This document shows positions 28,068 to 36,977 of a stretch of DNA of 64,000 nucleotides, in pieces. Position 1 is the first letter of the stretch, and each line of letters begins with the position of its first letter. Below the pieces are notes generated by a model that was not told the DNA's origin, did no database searches, and saw nothing but the letters and a program-made list of their open reading frames with translations. Source of the stretch: Pseudomonas sp. FP198 (GTDB taxonomy: Bacteria > Pseudomonadota > Gammaproteobacteria > Pseudomonadales > Pseudomonadaceae); the NCBI RefSeq assembly GCF_030687895.1, contig NZ_CP117452.1, positions 4,146,501-4,210,500 of the forward strand, in the 5' to 3' direction. The translations under genes and the position numbers were made by a program.

Positions 28068-28928
28068 ATGACCGCTCCCCTGATCGTTCGTCCCCGCGCA
28101 GAAGACGTGGAAGGCCAGCCGATTCTTCGCCCGCTGCCGTCCGCCAAATGCCGCAGCGTCGGGCCTTTCGTGTTTTTCGACCATATGTTGCAAACCACCT
28201 ACCCGGCGGGCAAAGGCATGAACATCCGCCAGCACCCGCACATCGGGTTATCCACCCTTACCTACCTGTTCGAAGGAAAACTCCAGCACAAGGACAGCCT
28301 GGGTTCCGACCAGGTGGTGAATGCCGGGGATGTCAGCTGGATGACGGCGGGCAGCGCGATCGCCCATGTCGAGCGCACTCCGCAAGCGTTGCTGGGCAGC
28401 GCTTTTGTCATGCATGGCCTGCAAGTCTGGCTGGCCTCGCCCCAGTCTCATGAGCAGGGCCCCGGACACTACAGCCATCATCCGGCACCGACCCTGCCGG
28501 TCAGCGAGAACCTGGGCGTCAGCATCCGCATGATTGCCGGGTCAGGCTTTTGCCTGGAGTCGCCAGTACCGGTGCTCTCGCCTACGCTGTATGCCGAATT
28601 GAACCTGCAAACCGCGACGACATTGTTGATTCCCACCGAACATGAAGAGCGTGCACTGTATGTATTGAGCGGCGAGGCACAGCTGGACGGTGAGCCGCTG
28701 GAGCCTCATTCGCTGGTCATCCTGCCGGCCGGAGAAGAGATGGCCCTGTTCGCCAGCAGCGACTGCCATGCCGTGCTGTTCGGCGGCGCACCGCTGGACG
28801 GGCCACGGCGGATGAACTGGAATTTCGTTGCCAGTGACCCGGCCCGTATCGATGAAGCCCGCCAGCGCTGGGCGGCCGGGGAATGGCCGACTGTGCCGGG
28901 GGAAAGCGAGCGAATCGAATTGCCCTGA
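28068..28928 (+). CDS. Pirin family protein
   Basis: A 286-residue bicupin. The N-terminal cupin carries metal-ligand histidines in RQHPHIGLSTLTYLFEG and a third His plus Glu in AGSAIAHVER, matching the pirin pattern. The second cupin (about 170-265) contains ERALYVLSGEAQLDG and lacks an obvious metal set, as usual in pirins. Bacterial pirins include quercetinases and interaction partners of metabolic enzymes; no specific role is shown here. It is followed by REP elements before the convergent hydrolase gene. Confidence 0.9.
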   Translation: MTAPLIVRPRAEDVEGQPILRPLPSAKCRSVGPFVFFDHMLQTTYPAGKGMNIRQHPHIGLSTLTYLFEGKLQHKDSLGSDQVVNAGDVSWMTAGSAIAHVERTPQALLGSAFVMHGLQVWLASPQSHEQGPGHYSHHPAPTLPVSENLGVSIRMIAGSGFCLESPVPVLSPTLYAELNLQTATTLLIPTEHEERALYVLSGEAQLDGEPLEPHSLVILPAGEEMALFASSDCHAVLFGGAPLDGPRRMNWNFVASDPARIDEARQRWAAGEWPTVPGESERIELP

Positions 28929-28952
28929 TTTCAGGGATGTCTCATATGCAGC

Positions 28953-29043
28953 CATCGCGAGCAGGCTCGCTCCCACACTGGATCGGCGCGGTTCGCAGAT
29001 CTCGCGTACAACTCGGTTCAATGTGGGAGCGAGCCTGCTCGCC
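28953..29043. repeat. REP pair (outward orientation, C subtype)
   Basis: Here the order is reversed: cgcgagcaggctcgctcccac (28956-28976) comes first and gtgggagcgagcctgctcgcc (29022-29043) second, so the units point away from each other. Both arms have the GAGCCTGC variant. It lies between convergent genes. Confidence 0.88.
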
Positions 29044-29070
29044 AAAGCAATATGACAGAAGCCAGGGCAA

Positions 29071-29799
29071 TCAGCCCTTGAACACCTCATCCAGCAAATT
29101 ATGCATCGACCGGAACGCCCGCCCGGCGACCTTGGCGTTGTACATCATCTTGCCCGGCACATTGGCCTGTGGATCGGTGAAGGAATGCACCGCGCCGCCA
29201 TAACTCAGCAATTGCCAGTCCACCCCGGCGGCGTTCATCTCGTCCTCGAAGGCCGGCAGCTGTTCTTTCGGCACCAGCGGGTCGGAGGCGCCATGCATCA
29301 CCAGGACGGCGCCCTGGATATTCTGCGCATCGGCCGGGTTCGGCGTATCCAGGGTCCCGTGGAACGAGATCGCAGCCTTGAGCGGTGCGCCGCTGCGCGC
29401 CAGTTCCAGTGAACAGCAACCACCGAAGCAGAAGCCGAACGTGGCCAGTTTGGCCGTGTCGACCTGCGCTTCGCCCTGGTTCTGCAATTGCTCCAGCGCT
29501 ACCTGCATGCGCTTGCGCAACAAGGCCCGATCGTTCTTGAGCGGCATCATTGCCGCTCCCGCCTCATCGGCGTTGGTCGGGCGCAGCGTCTGGCCGTACA
29601 AGTCGGCGATCAGCACCACGTAGCCGTTGGCGGCCACCGACCTGGCGATCTCCTCGGCCCCCGCCCCCACGCCCATCCAGTTCGGCGCCATCAGCAAACC
29701 CGGACGCGGGCCCTGCTGGTTGACGTCGAAGGCCAGGCGACCCTCATAGCTTTGCCCATCGATCTGATACACCAGTGAACGAACCGTAACCTGACTCAT
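29071..29799 (-). CDS. Dienelactone hydrolase family protein
   Basis: A 242-residue alpha/beta hydrolase with the Cys-His-Asp triad of dienelactone hydrolases. The nucleophile Cys is in GFCFGGC, the Asp in HGASDPLVP and the His in [17 protein letters not shown] lies 6 bases upstream of the ATG at 29799. No aromatic-degradation genes are near, so a true dienelactone substrate is doubtful; the family is broad. In PAO1, as remembered, a homologue (PA1597) also sits next to htpG. Confidence 0.9.
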   Translation of the reverse strand: MSQVTVRSLVYQIDGQSYEGRLAFDVNQQGPRPGLLMAPNWMGVGAGAEEIARSVAANGYVVLIADLYGQTLRPTNADEAGAAMMPLKNDRALLRKRMQVALEQLQNQGEAQVDTAKLATFGFCFGGCCSLELARSGAPLKAAISFHGTLDTPNPADAQNIQGAVLVMHGASDPLVPKEQLPAFEDEMNAAGVDWQLLSYGGAVHSFTDPQANVPGKMMYNAKVAGRAFRSMHNLLDEVFKG

Positions 29800-29836
29800 G
29801 ACGGACTCCTCTTGATGAAACATTCAAGAAGCCCTT

Positions 29837-29924
29837 GTGGGAGCGAGCTTGCTCGCGATTTCGGTCCGACATTCAACAGATGCGTTGACTGGTCTACCGT
29901 CATCGCGAGCAAGCTCGCTCCCAC
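29837..29924. repeat. REP pair (inward, T subtype)
   Basis: Two inverted GAGCTTGC-type arms lie between the htpG stop codon (22 bp away) and the start of the dienelactone hydrolase gene. Any read-through transcript from htpG would carry this hairpin. Confidence 0.92.
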
Positions 29925-29945
29925 AGGGGACTTTCTTACGTCAGA

Positions 29946-31850
29946 TCAAGCTGACAGTTCAACCAGCAGCTTGTTCAAACGCCGGACATAGGCCGCCGGG
30001 TCCTTCAGGCTGTCGCCGGCCGCCAGGGCCGCCTGGTCGAACAGGATGTGCGAGAGGTCGCCAAAACGCTCTTCGCTCTGCTCGTTGTCGAGCTTTTCCA
30101 CCAGCGGGTGAGCCGGGTTGAATTCGAAGATCGGCTTGGAATCCGGAACCTTCTGGCCGCTGGCCTCAAGGATCTGGCGCATCTGCAGACCGAGGTCCTG
30201 CTCGCCGATGGCCAGGATGGCCGGGGAGTCGGTCAGACGGTGCGAAACCCGCACTTCGCTGACGGCATCGCCCAACGCAGTCTTGATCCGCTCGACCAGG
30301 CCTTCCTTGCTCTTGGCGACTTCTTCGGCGGCTTTCTTGTCTTCTTCCGAATCCAGGTTGCCAAGGTCGAGATCGCCACGGGCCACATCGACGAAGCTCT
30401 TGCCGTCGAACTCGTTGAGGTAGCTCATCAGCCACTCGTCGATGCGGTCGGTCAGCAGCAGCACTTCGATGCCTTTCTTGCGGAAGACTTCCAGGTGCGG
30501 GCTGTTCTTGACCTGCGCATAGGTTTCGCCGGTCAGGTAGTAGATCTTGTCCTGGCCTTCCTTGGCGCGAGCCAGGTAATCGGCCAGGCTGACGCTCTGC
30601 TCGCCGTCGTCACTCTGGGTCGAGGCGAAACGCAGCAGGCCGGCGATCTTCTCTTTGTTGGCGAAATCTTCGGCCGGGCCTTCTTTCATCACCTGGCCGA
30701 AGTTCTTCCAGAAGCTCTTGTATTGCTCAGGCTCGCTCTTCGCCAGCTTTTCCAGCATGTCGAGGACGCGCTTGGTCAGCGCCGACTTCATGGAGTCGAT
30801 GATCGGATCTTTCTGCAGGATTTCCCGCGAAACGTTCAGCGACAGGTCGTTGGAGTCCACCACCCCCTTGATGAAGCGCAGGTACAGCGGCAGGAACGAT
30901 TCGGCCTGGTCCATCACGAACACGCGCTGCACGTACAACTTCAGCCCGCGCGGTGCTTCGCGCTGGTACAGGTCGAACGGCGCTCGGGCCGGCACGTACA
31001 GCAGCGAGCTGTATTCCAGCTTGCCTTCGACCTTGTTATGGCTCCAGCTCAGCGGGTTCTCATAGTCGTGGGCGATGTGCTTGTAGAACTCCTGGTATTC
31101 CTCGTCCTTGATCTCGGTACGAGGACGGGTCCACAGGGCACTGGCGCGGTTGACGGTTTCCCATTCCACCTCAGGTTTTTCTTCGCCTTCGGCAGCGGTG
31201 ACTTCCTTCGGCAACTCGATCGGCAGCGCGATATGGTCAGAGTATTTCTTGATGATGTTGCGCAGGCGCCAGCCATCGGCGAACTCTTCTTCGCCGGACT
31301 TCAGGTGCAAGACGATGCGGGTGCCGCGCTCAGCCTTGTCGATGGTCGCGACTTCGAATTCGCCCTCGCCCTTGGACGACCAGTGCACGCCTTCGCTCGC
31401 AGCGAGGCCGGCACGGCGGCTGAACACTTCGACCTGATCGGCAACGATGAACGCGGAATAGAAACCGACGCCGAACTGACCGATCAGATGGGAATCCTTT
31501 TTCTGGTCGCCCGACAGGTTCTTCATGAAATCGGCGGTGCCGGACTTGGCGATGGTGCCCAGGTGCGTGATCACCTCGTCGCGGCTCATGCCGATGCCGT
31601 TGTCTTCGAGGGTGACGGTTTTCGCGTCCTTGTCGAAGCTCACACGGATTTTCAGCTCCGCGCCGCCTTCCAGCAGTTCTGGCTTGGACAGCGCTTCGAA
31701 ACGTAATTTGTCGACTGCGTCAGAGGCGTTCGAGATCAGCTCGCGAAGAAAAATTTCCTTATTCGAATACAGCGAGTGAATCATCAGGTGCAGCAGTTGC
31801 TTCACCTCGGTCTGGAAGCCCAGGGTTTCCTTTTGAGTTTCCACGCTCAT
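29946..31850 (-). CDS. htpG: Molecular chaperone HtpG (Hsp90)
   Basis: A 634-residue cytoplasmic Hsp90, the standard Pseudomonas length. The GHKL ATPase motifs are present: [24 protein letters not shown] and [12 protein letters not shown]. Middle-domain signature segments follow ([26 protein letters not shown]) and a C-terminal dimerisation domain ends it. The ATG at 31850 has GGAG 10 bases upstream; an ATG at 31856 is too close to that site. A sigma-32-like promoter lies directly upstream, consistent with heat-shock control. Confidence 0.98.
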   Translation of the reverse strand: MSVETQKETLGFQTEVKQLLHLMIHSLYSNKEIFLRELISNASDAVDKLRFEALSKPELLEGGAELKIRVSFDKDAKTVTLEDNGIGMSRDEVITHLGTIAKSGTADFMKNLSGDQKKDSHLIGQFGVGFYSAFIVADQVEVFSRRAGLAASEGVHWSSKGEGEFEVATIDKAERGTRIVLHLKSGEEEFADGWRLRNIIKKYSDHIALPIELPKEVTAAEGEEKPEVEWETVNRASALWTRPRTEIKDEEYQEFYKHIAHDYENPLSWSHNKVEGKLEYSSLLYVPARAPFDLYQREAPRGLKLYVQRVFVMDQAESFLPLYLRFIKGVVDSNDLSLNVSREILQKDPIIDSMKSALTKRVLDMLEKLAKSEPEQYKSFWKNFGQVMKEGPAEDFANKEKIAGLLRFASTQSDDGEQSVSLADYLARAKEGQDKIYYLTGETYAQVKNSPHLEVFRKKGIEVLLLTDRIDEWLMSYLNEFDGKSFVDVARGDLDLGNLDSEEDKKAAEEVAKSKEGLVERIKTALGDAVSEVRVSHRLTDSPAILAIGEQDLGLQMRQILEASGQKVPDSKPIFEFNPAHPLVEKLDNEQSEERFGDLSHILFDQAALAAGDSLKDPAAYVRRLNKLLVELSA

Positions 31851-31915
31851 GGTCATCAAACTCCAAGTGGATGGTGGTGTCCGCCTCGCTGAGATTGGCG
31901 GCGGGATGTCCACAA

Positions 31916-31942
31916 GGTGGGGGCACCGGTGATGATTTCAAG
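31916..31942 (-). promoter_or_regulatory. Sigma-32-type heat-shock promoter of htpG
   Basis: On the minus strand, CCCCTTGAAA (core CTTGAAA, plus 31936-31942) is followed after 13 bases by CCCCACC (plus 31916-31922). The known sigma-32 consensus is CTTGAAA, 11-16 bases, CCCCATnT. The -35 overlaps the last codons and the stop of the upstream thioesterase gene, so the promoter is intragenic to that unit. The predicted start is about 55-60 nt before the htpG ATG. Confidence 0.8.
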
Positions 31943-32399
31943 GGGCGGTCGGCCTGGAGGGTGCAGGGATCTTGAAATGGGCCCGGGCCGTGGCAATCGG
32001 TTCGGCTTCGGATTCCTGCCAGGCGGTGATCGCCACATTGGCCACGCGCCGGCCCTGGCGCCAGACCTGACACCGGGCATAGGTGTCACGAAACTGCCCG
32101 GCGCGCAGGTAATCCAGGGAAAAATCGATGATCTTCGGCACCCCGCTCGCACGGGTCGCGATCAGCAGATGAACGGCGGCCGACAGCTCCATGAAACCGG
32201 CAATCACCCCGCCATGGATCGCCGGCAGCAAAGGGTTACCAATGTTGTCCTTGTTGGCCGGCAGGCAAAACAGCAACTCGTCGCCCTGACGCGAACATTC
32301 GACGCCGATGAGGCGCGCATAGGGAATCGAGGCCAGCAGCAGCTCGCAGTCGCCATGCTCGCAGGCCTGGCGCAGGTGTTCCTCGGTGATATCGGTCAT
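31938..32399 (-). CDS. PaaI-type hotdog thioesterase (second of a pair)
   Basis: A 153-residue hotdog-fold protein. LLPAIHGGVIAGFMELSAAV carries the HGG motif and an acidic residue on the following helix. KIIDFSLDYLRAG is the usual central strand. Its ATG overlaps the stop codon of the upstream thioesterase gene (ATGA). It is clearly different in sequence from that neighbour, so the pair may form a heteromeric enzyme; this is a guess. Its last codons contain the htpG -35 element. Confidence 0.85.
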   Translation of the reverse strand: MTDITEEHLRQACEHGDCELLLASIPYARLIGVECSRQGDELLFCLPANKDNIGNPLLPAIHGGVIAGFMELSAAVHLLIATRASGVPKIIDFSLDYLRAGQFRDTYARCQVWRQGRRVANVAITAWQESEAEPIATARAHFKIPAPSRPTAP

Positions 32400-32872
32400 G
32401 GCTTTTGCGTTGCAGCCGTCAGGCCACCCTTTCTCATTCCCCGGGCGCTATCGCCCAGGCGCATGAAAGTGCCCACCACATGGGCGATGGGTTGCGCGGG
32501 ATCATCCTGGTAGGCAAAACCCCGGCTGAAAATCACGTCCGGCGTGACCCTATAACACTGTGCGAAACCATAGATGGCTTTATCGGGCATGGCCGCGTGC
32601 ATGTAATCGATGCGCAGATCCAGGGTCGGGCAGACCTCGAATTGCGGCAGCACGCACAGGGTCGACATGCCGCAAGCGGTATCCATCAGTGTCGTCAGCG
32701 CTCCACCGTGGACGATGCCTGTCAGCGGATTACCAACGATAGATGGGCTGTAGGGCAACATCACGGTCAAACCTTCGGAGTTGGCGCTGTGCAATGTCAG
32801 ACCCAGCACCTGACAATGCCTTAGCGCGGATAAGAAGCGTGTCGCACGCTCAAAAACGGAATCCTCAGCCAT
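32396..32872 (-). CDS. PaaI-type hotdog thioesterase (first of a pair)
   Basis: A 158-residue hotdog-fold protein with TGIVHGGALTTLMDTACGM (HGG motif plus aspartate) and PTLDLRIDYMHAA. The ATG at 32872 gives MAEDSVFERATRFLSAL, with AAGGGC about 10 bases upstream; the frame continues to 32923 without a better start. It is coupled to the next thioesterase by a 4-base overlap. Cytoplasmic acyl-CoA hydrolysis is likely; substrate unknown. Confidence 0.86.
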   Translation of the reverse strand: MAEDSVFERATRFLSALRHCQVLGLTLHSANSEGLTVMLPYSPSIVGNPLTGIVHGGALTTLMDTACGMSTLCVLPQFEVCPTLDLRIDYMHAAMPDKAIYGFAQCYRVTPDVIFSRGFAYQDDPAQPIAHVVGTFMRLGDSARGMRKGGLTAATQKP

Positions 32873-32966
32873 TTGTATTAATGCCCTTATGTATGAAGAA
32901 GCCCAACAACCACCGTGGGCCATAAAGTTCCGCTGCGCTGCAAAGTTATATATCTAACGCAAAAGA

Positions 32967-32996
32967 GGAACTTAACCCGAGGGGGCGCGCTCAAAA
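32967..32996 (+). promoter_or_regulatory. Candidate AlgU/sigma-E-type promoter of the small lipoprotein gene
   Basis: GGAACTT (GAACTT at 32968-32973) is followed after 17 bases by TCAAAA (32991-32996). The AlgU (sigma-22) consensus in Pseudomonas is GAACTT, 16-17 bases, TCtgA, and the related E. coli sigma-E -10 is TCnAA. The predicted start near 33000 leaves a leader of about 30 nt containing AAGGAG. AlgU control of small lipoprotein genes is established in P. aeruginosa. Confidence 0.65.
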
Positions 32997-33030
32997 GGCC
33001 AGTAGTTATATCCATAAGGAGAAACACCCC

Positions 33031-33282
33031 ATGCGTAAGACTTTTGCTATTGCCTTGATGTTGGCCGCCTCCCTCGGTCTCGCTGCCTGCGATAAAAAAT
33101 CCGAGGACAAGGCTCAAGATGCCAACCAACACGCTGAACAAGCTCAGCAAGACATGAACAAAGCACAGGATAAAGTGAACGACGCGGCGAAAGAAAACGC
33201 CGAAGCTGCCAAAGCTCAGTCTGAATCGAACAGTGCCGCCCAGCAGGAACAAGCCCCTGCTACCGCGCCTAAAACCAACTGA
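33031..33282 (+). CDS. Small lipoprotein, Ala/Gln/Lys-rich
   Basis: An 83-residue protein with a lipoprotein signal: basic MRKTF, a hydrophobic stretch, and the lipobox LAAC (Cys at about residue 20) followed by Asp-Lys. The mature part of about 63 residues is helical, strongly charged and repetitive (AQDANQHAEQAQQDMNKAQD), with heptad-like spacing that suggests a coiled coil, then a short Pro-rich tail. The Asp after the Cys is compatible with inner-membrane retention by the +2 rule, which is weaker in Pseudomonas. AAGGAG lies 8 bases before the ATG. Function is unknown; the promoter suggests an envelope-stress role. Confidence 0.88.
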   Translation: MRKTFAIALMLAASLGLAACDKKSEDKAQDANQHAEQAQQDMNKAQDKVNDAAKENAEAAKAQSESNSAAQQEQAPATAPKTN

Positions 33283-33297
33283 TACGGTTTCAGTGGT

Positions 33298-33330
33298 AAA
33301 AGAAAACCCGCCTGGTGCGGGTTTTCTTTT
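33298..33330. terminator. Bidirectional terminator between lipoprotein and DUF599 genes
   Basis: The stem aaagaaaacccgc / gcgggttttcttt has loop ctggt, with A-rich and T-rich flanks on either side. It lies between the convergent lipoprotein and DUF599 genes and can terminate both. Confidence 0.9.
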
Positions 33331-33354
33331 GCCTGCGATTTGAGAAAGCTGCGG

Positions 33355-34092
33355 TCAAGCCGCTTCCTTGCCGGTTTCGGGCCCCGGCGCTTCGGTAGGT
33401 GTATAGACCATCACGTCCAGCACATCCGAATGGAACTCGCGTTGATACAACACAAACACCACGCCGGCGCTCATCAGCATGAACAGCCAGGGGCTGACGA
33501 ACCACGCCAGCATGGTCATGCCGAAATAATAGGCACGCAAGCCGAAGTTGAACTGGTTGGCCGCCATCGAAATGACCCGCGCCGCCCTCGAAGCAAAGGC
33601 CTTGCGCTCCAGCTCGGACACATGCCGCTCGCCGATCATAGGCGCCGAACCTACCAGGACCGCGGCGAAGTTGTATTGGCGCATGCACCAGCTGAACGTG
33701 AAGAACGCGTATACGAACACCAGCGCAAGACACAGCAGCTTCACTTCCGCCATGCCTTGAGAGGCCTGTTGTACCAACGGCAGGTCCGCAAGCAGCGATA
33801 CCGCGCGGTCAGACGCCCCGAGCACGGTCAGGATACCGGCCAGGATGATCAGCGTGCTGGAGGCGAAGAACGACGCGTTGCGCTCCAGGTTGCCGATCAC
33901 GCTGGCATCGGCAATGCGGTTATCGCGCAGCAGCATGCGACGCATCCAGTCTTCACGGTACAGGTGCATCACGCTGGCCAGGCACGCCGTGTCGCGGGCC
34001 TTCCAGGAAGCATAGCGGGTGTAGCCGGCCCAGCAGATGATGAACCAGACGGCGGCGAGCAGATGGATCAGGTTGGCTTGGATGAAGGACAT
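33355..34092 (-). CDS. DUF599 family membrane protein
   Basis: A 245-residue inner-membrane protein with four or five hydrophobic segments (near residues 5-25, 73-95, 115-135 and 190-220). The motif-like stretches ADASVIGNLERNASFFASST and FTFSWCMRQYNFAAVLVG are typical of DUF599. No function is known for the family. It is a single gene with a terminator on its 3' side and a REP pair on its 5' side. Confidence 0.88.
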   Translation of the reverse strand: MSFIQANLIHLLAAVWFIICWAGYTRYASWKARDTACLASVMHLYREDWMRRMLLRDNRIADASVIGNLERNASFFASSTLIILAGILTVLGASDRAVSLLADLPLVQQASQGMAEVKLLCLALVFVYAFFTFSWCMRQYNFAAVLVGSAPMIGERHVSELERKAFASRAARVISMAANQFNFGLRAYYFGMTMLAWFVSPWLFMLMSAGVVFVLYQREFHSDVLDVMVYTPTEAPGPETGKEAA

Positions 34093-34143
34093 GCAGTTCC
34101 CTGTGATGAAACAAAACCTGCGGCAATAATATCAGCGAACCCT

Positions 34144-34230
34144 GTGGGAGCGAGCCTGCTCGCGATAGCGATATAACTTTCGCTTCTATGTCGGCAGTTC
34201 GGGCGCTTTCGCGAGCAGGCTCGCTCCCAC
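34144..34230. repeat. REP pair (inward, C subtype)
   Basis: Two inverted GAGCCTGC-type REP arms lie between the DUF599 start and the brnQ terminator. They are downstream of brnQ and upstream of the DUF599 gene on the minus strand. Confidence 0.92.
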
Positions 34231-34257
34231 AGGCCCATGGAAAGACACTATTCCCAT

Positions 34258-34300
34258 AAAAAAATGCCCCGTATCGATTGATACGGGGCATTTCGTTTTT
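34258..34300. terminator. Terminator after brnQ
   Basis: A 13-bp stem, aatgccccgtatc with gatacggggcatt, lies 25 bp beyond the brnQ stop. On the minus strand it is followed by seven T residues (plus-strand A at 34258-34264). Confidence 0.92.
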
Positions 34301-34324
34301 ACCGATGGGCCTGTTGGAAGCCGC

Positions 34325-35638
34325 TTACGCCAACGCTTCGCTGCGCTTGCCCAGCAGTCGATCGCAGACCACCGCAACCACCAGGGTCATGACCGAAGGC
34401 ACCAGCCAGGCCAGGCCCTGGTCGCTCAGCGGCAGGTGGGCCAACTGCGTCGGCAGCCAATCCGCCAGCCCGGCGCCCTTGAGGGCGTCGATCAAGCCGA
34501 ACAGGAACGACACCAGCATGACCGGGCCGACGATGCGCCCCTGCTCATGCCAGAAGTCCTTGCAGAAGCTCAGGGCGACCAATGCGATGCAAGGCGGATA
34601 GATCGCGGTCAGGACCGGAATCGAGAAAGCGATCAGCTTGGTCAACCCGAGGTTGGACACCAGCAGCGAAAACGCCGCCAGGATGATCACCAGCGTCTTG
34701 TAGGACAGCGGCAGGACGCGGCTGAAGTACTCGGCGCAGGCGCAGGTCAGGCCAACCGCCGTTACCAGGCACGCCAGGGAGATCAATACCGCAAGGAAGC
34801 CGCTGCCCAGGCTGCCGAAGGTATGTTGCACGTAGGCATGCAAGACGGCCGCGCCGTTGGTCGCGCCCGCGGCGACTTCATGGCTGCCCGAACCCAGGCG
34901 GAACAGGCTGACGTAGACCAGCGCCAGCCCTACCCCGGCGATCAGCCCGGCGATGATGGCATAGCGGGTGATCAGGGCCGGTGACTCGACGCCCCGGGAA
35001 CGGATGGCGTTGACGATGACGATGCCGAATACCAGCGCGCCGAGGGTATCCATGGTCAGGTAGCCATTGATGAAGCCCTGGGAAAACGGCGCCGCGACGT
35101 ATTCGGGAGTCGCCACGCCGATATCGCCCGCCGGCAAGGCGAACGCGGCGATGCCCAGCACGGCAAGGGCAATGATCTTCAGCGGCGCGAGAAAGCGCCC
35201 GACGGTGTCCAGCAAGCGGCCCGGATAAAGCGAGATGAAGAACACCACCAGGAAGTACACCGCGCTGTACAGGAACAACGCCAACGGGCTCTCGCCGGTC
35301 AGCGGGGCCAGGCCGACTTCGAACGATACGGTAGCGGTTCGCGGGGTGGCGAACAGCGGGCCGACCGCCAGGTAGCACACCGCTGCCAGCAAACCACCGG
35401 CGATCTTGCCGATAGGGCTGCTCAAGGCGTCCATCGCGCCACCGACCTTGGCCAGCGCAACGACCGTGATCACCGGCAGCCCGACCGCGGTGATGAGAAA
35501 GCCCAGCGCCGCCATCCAGACATGAGGCCCGGACTGTAAACCGACGATAGGCGGGAAGATGATGTTGCCGGCCCCGACAAACAGGGCAAATGTCATGAAA
35601 CCAAGCGCCAGGATGTCCTGGCCTTTCAACACTTTCAT
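34325..35638 (-). CDS. brnQ: Branched-chain amino acid transport system II carrier protein
   Basis: A 437-residue inner-membrane carrier, the same length as BraB of P. aeruginosa, with about 12 membrane segments. The N-terminus has the family signature [20 protein letters not shown], and [18 protein letters not shown] lies in the second half. It imports Leu, Ile and Val with Na+ or H+. The ATG at 35638 gives [10 protein letters not shown]; a GTG at 35650 is in frame. The position next to sucD matches the remembered braB site in PAO1. An inverted repeat lies 39-62 bp before the start. Confidence 0.94.
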   Translation of the reverse strand: MKVLKGQDILALGFMTFALFVGAGNIIFPPIVGLQSGPHVWMAALGFLITAVGLPVITVVALAKVGGAMDALSSPIGKIAGGLLAAVCYLAVGPLFATPRTATVSFEVGLAPLTGESPLALFLYSAVYFLVVFFISLYPGRLLDTVGRFLAPLKIIALAVLGIAAFALPAGDIGVATPEYVAAPFSQGFINGYLTMDTLGALVFGIVIVNAIRSRGVESPALITRYAIIAGLIAGVGLALVYVSLFRLGSGSHEVAAGATNGAAVLHAYVQHTFGSLGSGFLAVLISLACLVTAVGLTCACAEYFSRVLPLSYKTLVIILAAFSLLVSNLGLTKLIAFSIPVLTAIYPPCIALVALSFCKDFWHEQGRIVGPVMLVSFLFGLIDALKGAGLADWLPTQLAHLPLSDQGLAWLVPSVMTLVVAVVCDRLLGKRSEALA

Positions 35639-35676
35639 TAAGGAAACCACACTACTGAATCGGAATTTAGAGAGGG

Positions 35677-35700
35677 ATTTCCCTTATGGGTGAGGGAAAT
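35677..35700. promoter_or_regulatory. Inverted repeat in the brnQ leader
   Basis: ATTTCCCT (35677-35684) and AGGGAAAT (35693-35700) form a perfect 8-bp dyad with an 8-bp spacer, 39-62 bp before the brnQ ATG. It could be an operator, for example for a leucine-responsive regulator, or a leader hairpin. No protein can be assigned. Confidence 0.45.
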
Positions 35701-35891
35701 GCTGCCGATCCGTATGAGACCGACCCGTTTGGCGCGTCGCTTCCTTGTGGGCAGCGGTCGCAAAAATGGCTGCTAGCCTAACGAATTCAAGTGAAAAACG
35801 CACTGTTACAGGGCGAACTATCCGATACACGACATTGCTGTGTCGCATTTACGTATCTATTTTTCCAACAGGCCGCAGCAATGCCCCCCCT

Positions 35892-36020
35892 GGGCAAGGG
35901 AGCTCGCTCCCACTGGGCTGCGCAGCAGCCCCCTACAGAAGACCGGACCTATTCAGGTAAAACGGTGCTGTCTGGTTTACGACTGCTGCGCAGCCGAGCG
36001 GGAGCAAGCTCCCTCGCCAC
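35892..36020. repeat. Long inverted repeat, diverged relative of the GTGGCGAGGGGA family
   Basis: The left arm ggcaagggagctcgctcccactgggctgcgcagcag pairs, with mismatches, with the right arm ctgctgcgcagccgagcgggagcaagctccctcgcc. The inner gctgcgcagcag is shared with the element at 26792. The outer bases differ from the two other copies (GGGAGC in place of GGGGAT). Confidence 0.75.
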
Positions 36021-36037
36021 AAGAGCGAACCAGAAAC

Positions 36038-36067
36038 GACAAAGGCCACCCGAAGGTGGCCTTTGTT
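36038..36067 (-). terminator. Terminator after sucD
   Basis: A 12-bp stem, acaaaggccacc with ggtggcctttgt, has loop cgaa and lies 26 bp beyond the sucD stop. On the minus strand the following bases are only moderately T-rich (cgtttc). It closes the sdh-suc transcript on this side. Confidence 0.8.
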
Positions 36068-36092
36068 GCTGGAACGAAGGGTCAGCCGAAGC

Positions 36093-36977
36093 TTACTTCT
36101 TCATTTCCCAGCCGGTCAGCTCGGCCAGGGCCTTGCCGATGTCTGCCAGCGAACGCACGGTTTTCACGCCGGCGTCTTGCAGCGCAGCGAACTTCTCGTC
36201 CGCAGTGCCTTTGCCGCCGGAGATGATTGCGCCCGCATGGCCCATGCGCTTGCCCGCAGGGGCAGTCACACCAGCGATGTAGGAAACGACCGGCTTGGTC
36301 ACGTTTGCCTTGATGTAGGCAGCGGCTTCTTCTTCAGCGGAACCGCCGATCTCACCGATCATGACGATCGCTTCGGTCTTCGGGTCTTCCTGGAACAGCT
36401 TCAGGATGTCGATGAAGTTGGAGCCTGGGATCGGGTCACCGCCGATGCCGACGCAAGTGGACTGACCGAAACCGGCGTCAGTGGTCTGCTTCACGGCTTC
36501 GTAGGTCAGGGTGCCGGAACGGGAAACGATACCGACCTTGCCTGGCAAGTGAATGTGACCTGGCATGATGCCGATCTTGCATTCGCCTGGAGTGATCACG
36601 CCTGGGCAGTTAGGGCCGATCAGGGTAACACCCAGCTCGTCGCACTTGACCTTGGCATCCAGCATGTCCAGGGTAGGAATGCCTTCGGTGATGCAAACGA
36701 TCAGCTTGATGCCGCCGAATGCTGCTTCCAGGATGGAGTCCTTGCAGAAAGGAGCTGGAACGTAGATCACGCTGGCGGTGGCGCCAGTGGCAGCTACAGC
36801 GTCTTTCACGGTGTTGAACACTGGCAGGCCCAGGTGCTCGGTGCCGCCTTTGCCCGGCGTTACACCGCCGACCATCTGGGTGCCGTATTCGATGGCTTGC
36901 TGGGTGTGGAAGCTACCTTGCGAACCGGTAATGCCCTGGCAGATAACCTTGGTGTCTTTGTTGATCAGGACGCTCAT
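36093..36977 (-). CDS. sucD: Succinyl-CoA synthetase alpha subunit
   Basis: The alpha subunit (294 residues) binds CoA and carries the phosphohistidine of ADP-forming succinyl-CoA synthetase in the TCA cycle. The CoA-binding Rossmann part starts with [33 protein letters not shown] is the usual central segment, and the active-site histidine is in [14 protein letters not shown]. The start codon shares one base with the sucC stop (TAATG), coupling the two subunits. Confidence 0.98.
   Translation of the reverse strand: MSVLINKDTKVICQGITGSQGSFHTQQAIEYGTQMVGGVTPGKGGTEHLGLPVFNTVKDAVAATGATASVIYVPAPFCKDSILEAAFGGIKLIVCITEGIPTLDMLDAKVKCDELGVTLIGPNCPGVITPGECKIGIMPGHIHLPGKVGIVSRSGTLTYEAVKQTTDAGFGQSTCVGIGGDPIPGSNFIDILKLFQEDPKTEAIVMIGEIGGSAEEEAAAYIKANVTKPVVSYIAGVTAPAGKRMGHAGAIISGGKGTADEKFAALQDAGVKTVRSLADIGKALAELTGWEMKK

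Larger units (their letters stand above)
35639..36092. other. Intergenic region between sucD and brnQ
   Basis: This 454-bp stretch holds, from right to left, the sucD terminator, a long inverted repeat (35892-36020), an AT-richer part that must contain the brnQ promoter, and an inverted repeat (35677-35700) near the brnQ start. No convincing ORF or RNA gene is seen. Confidence 0.6.
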
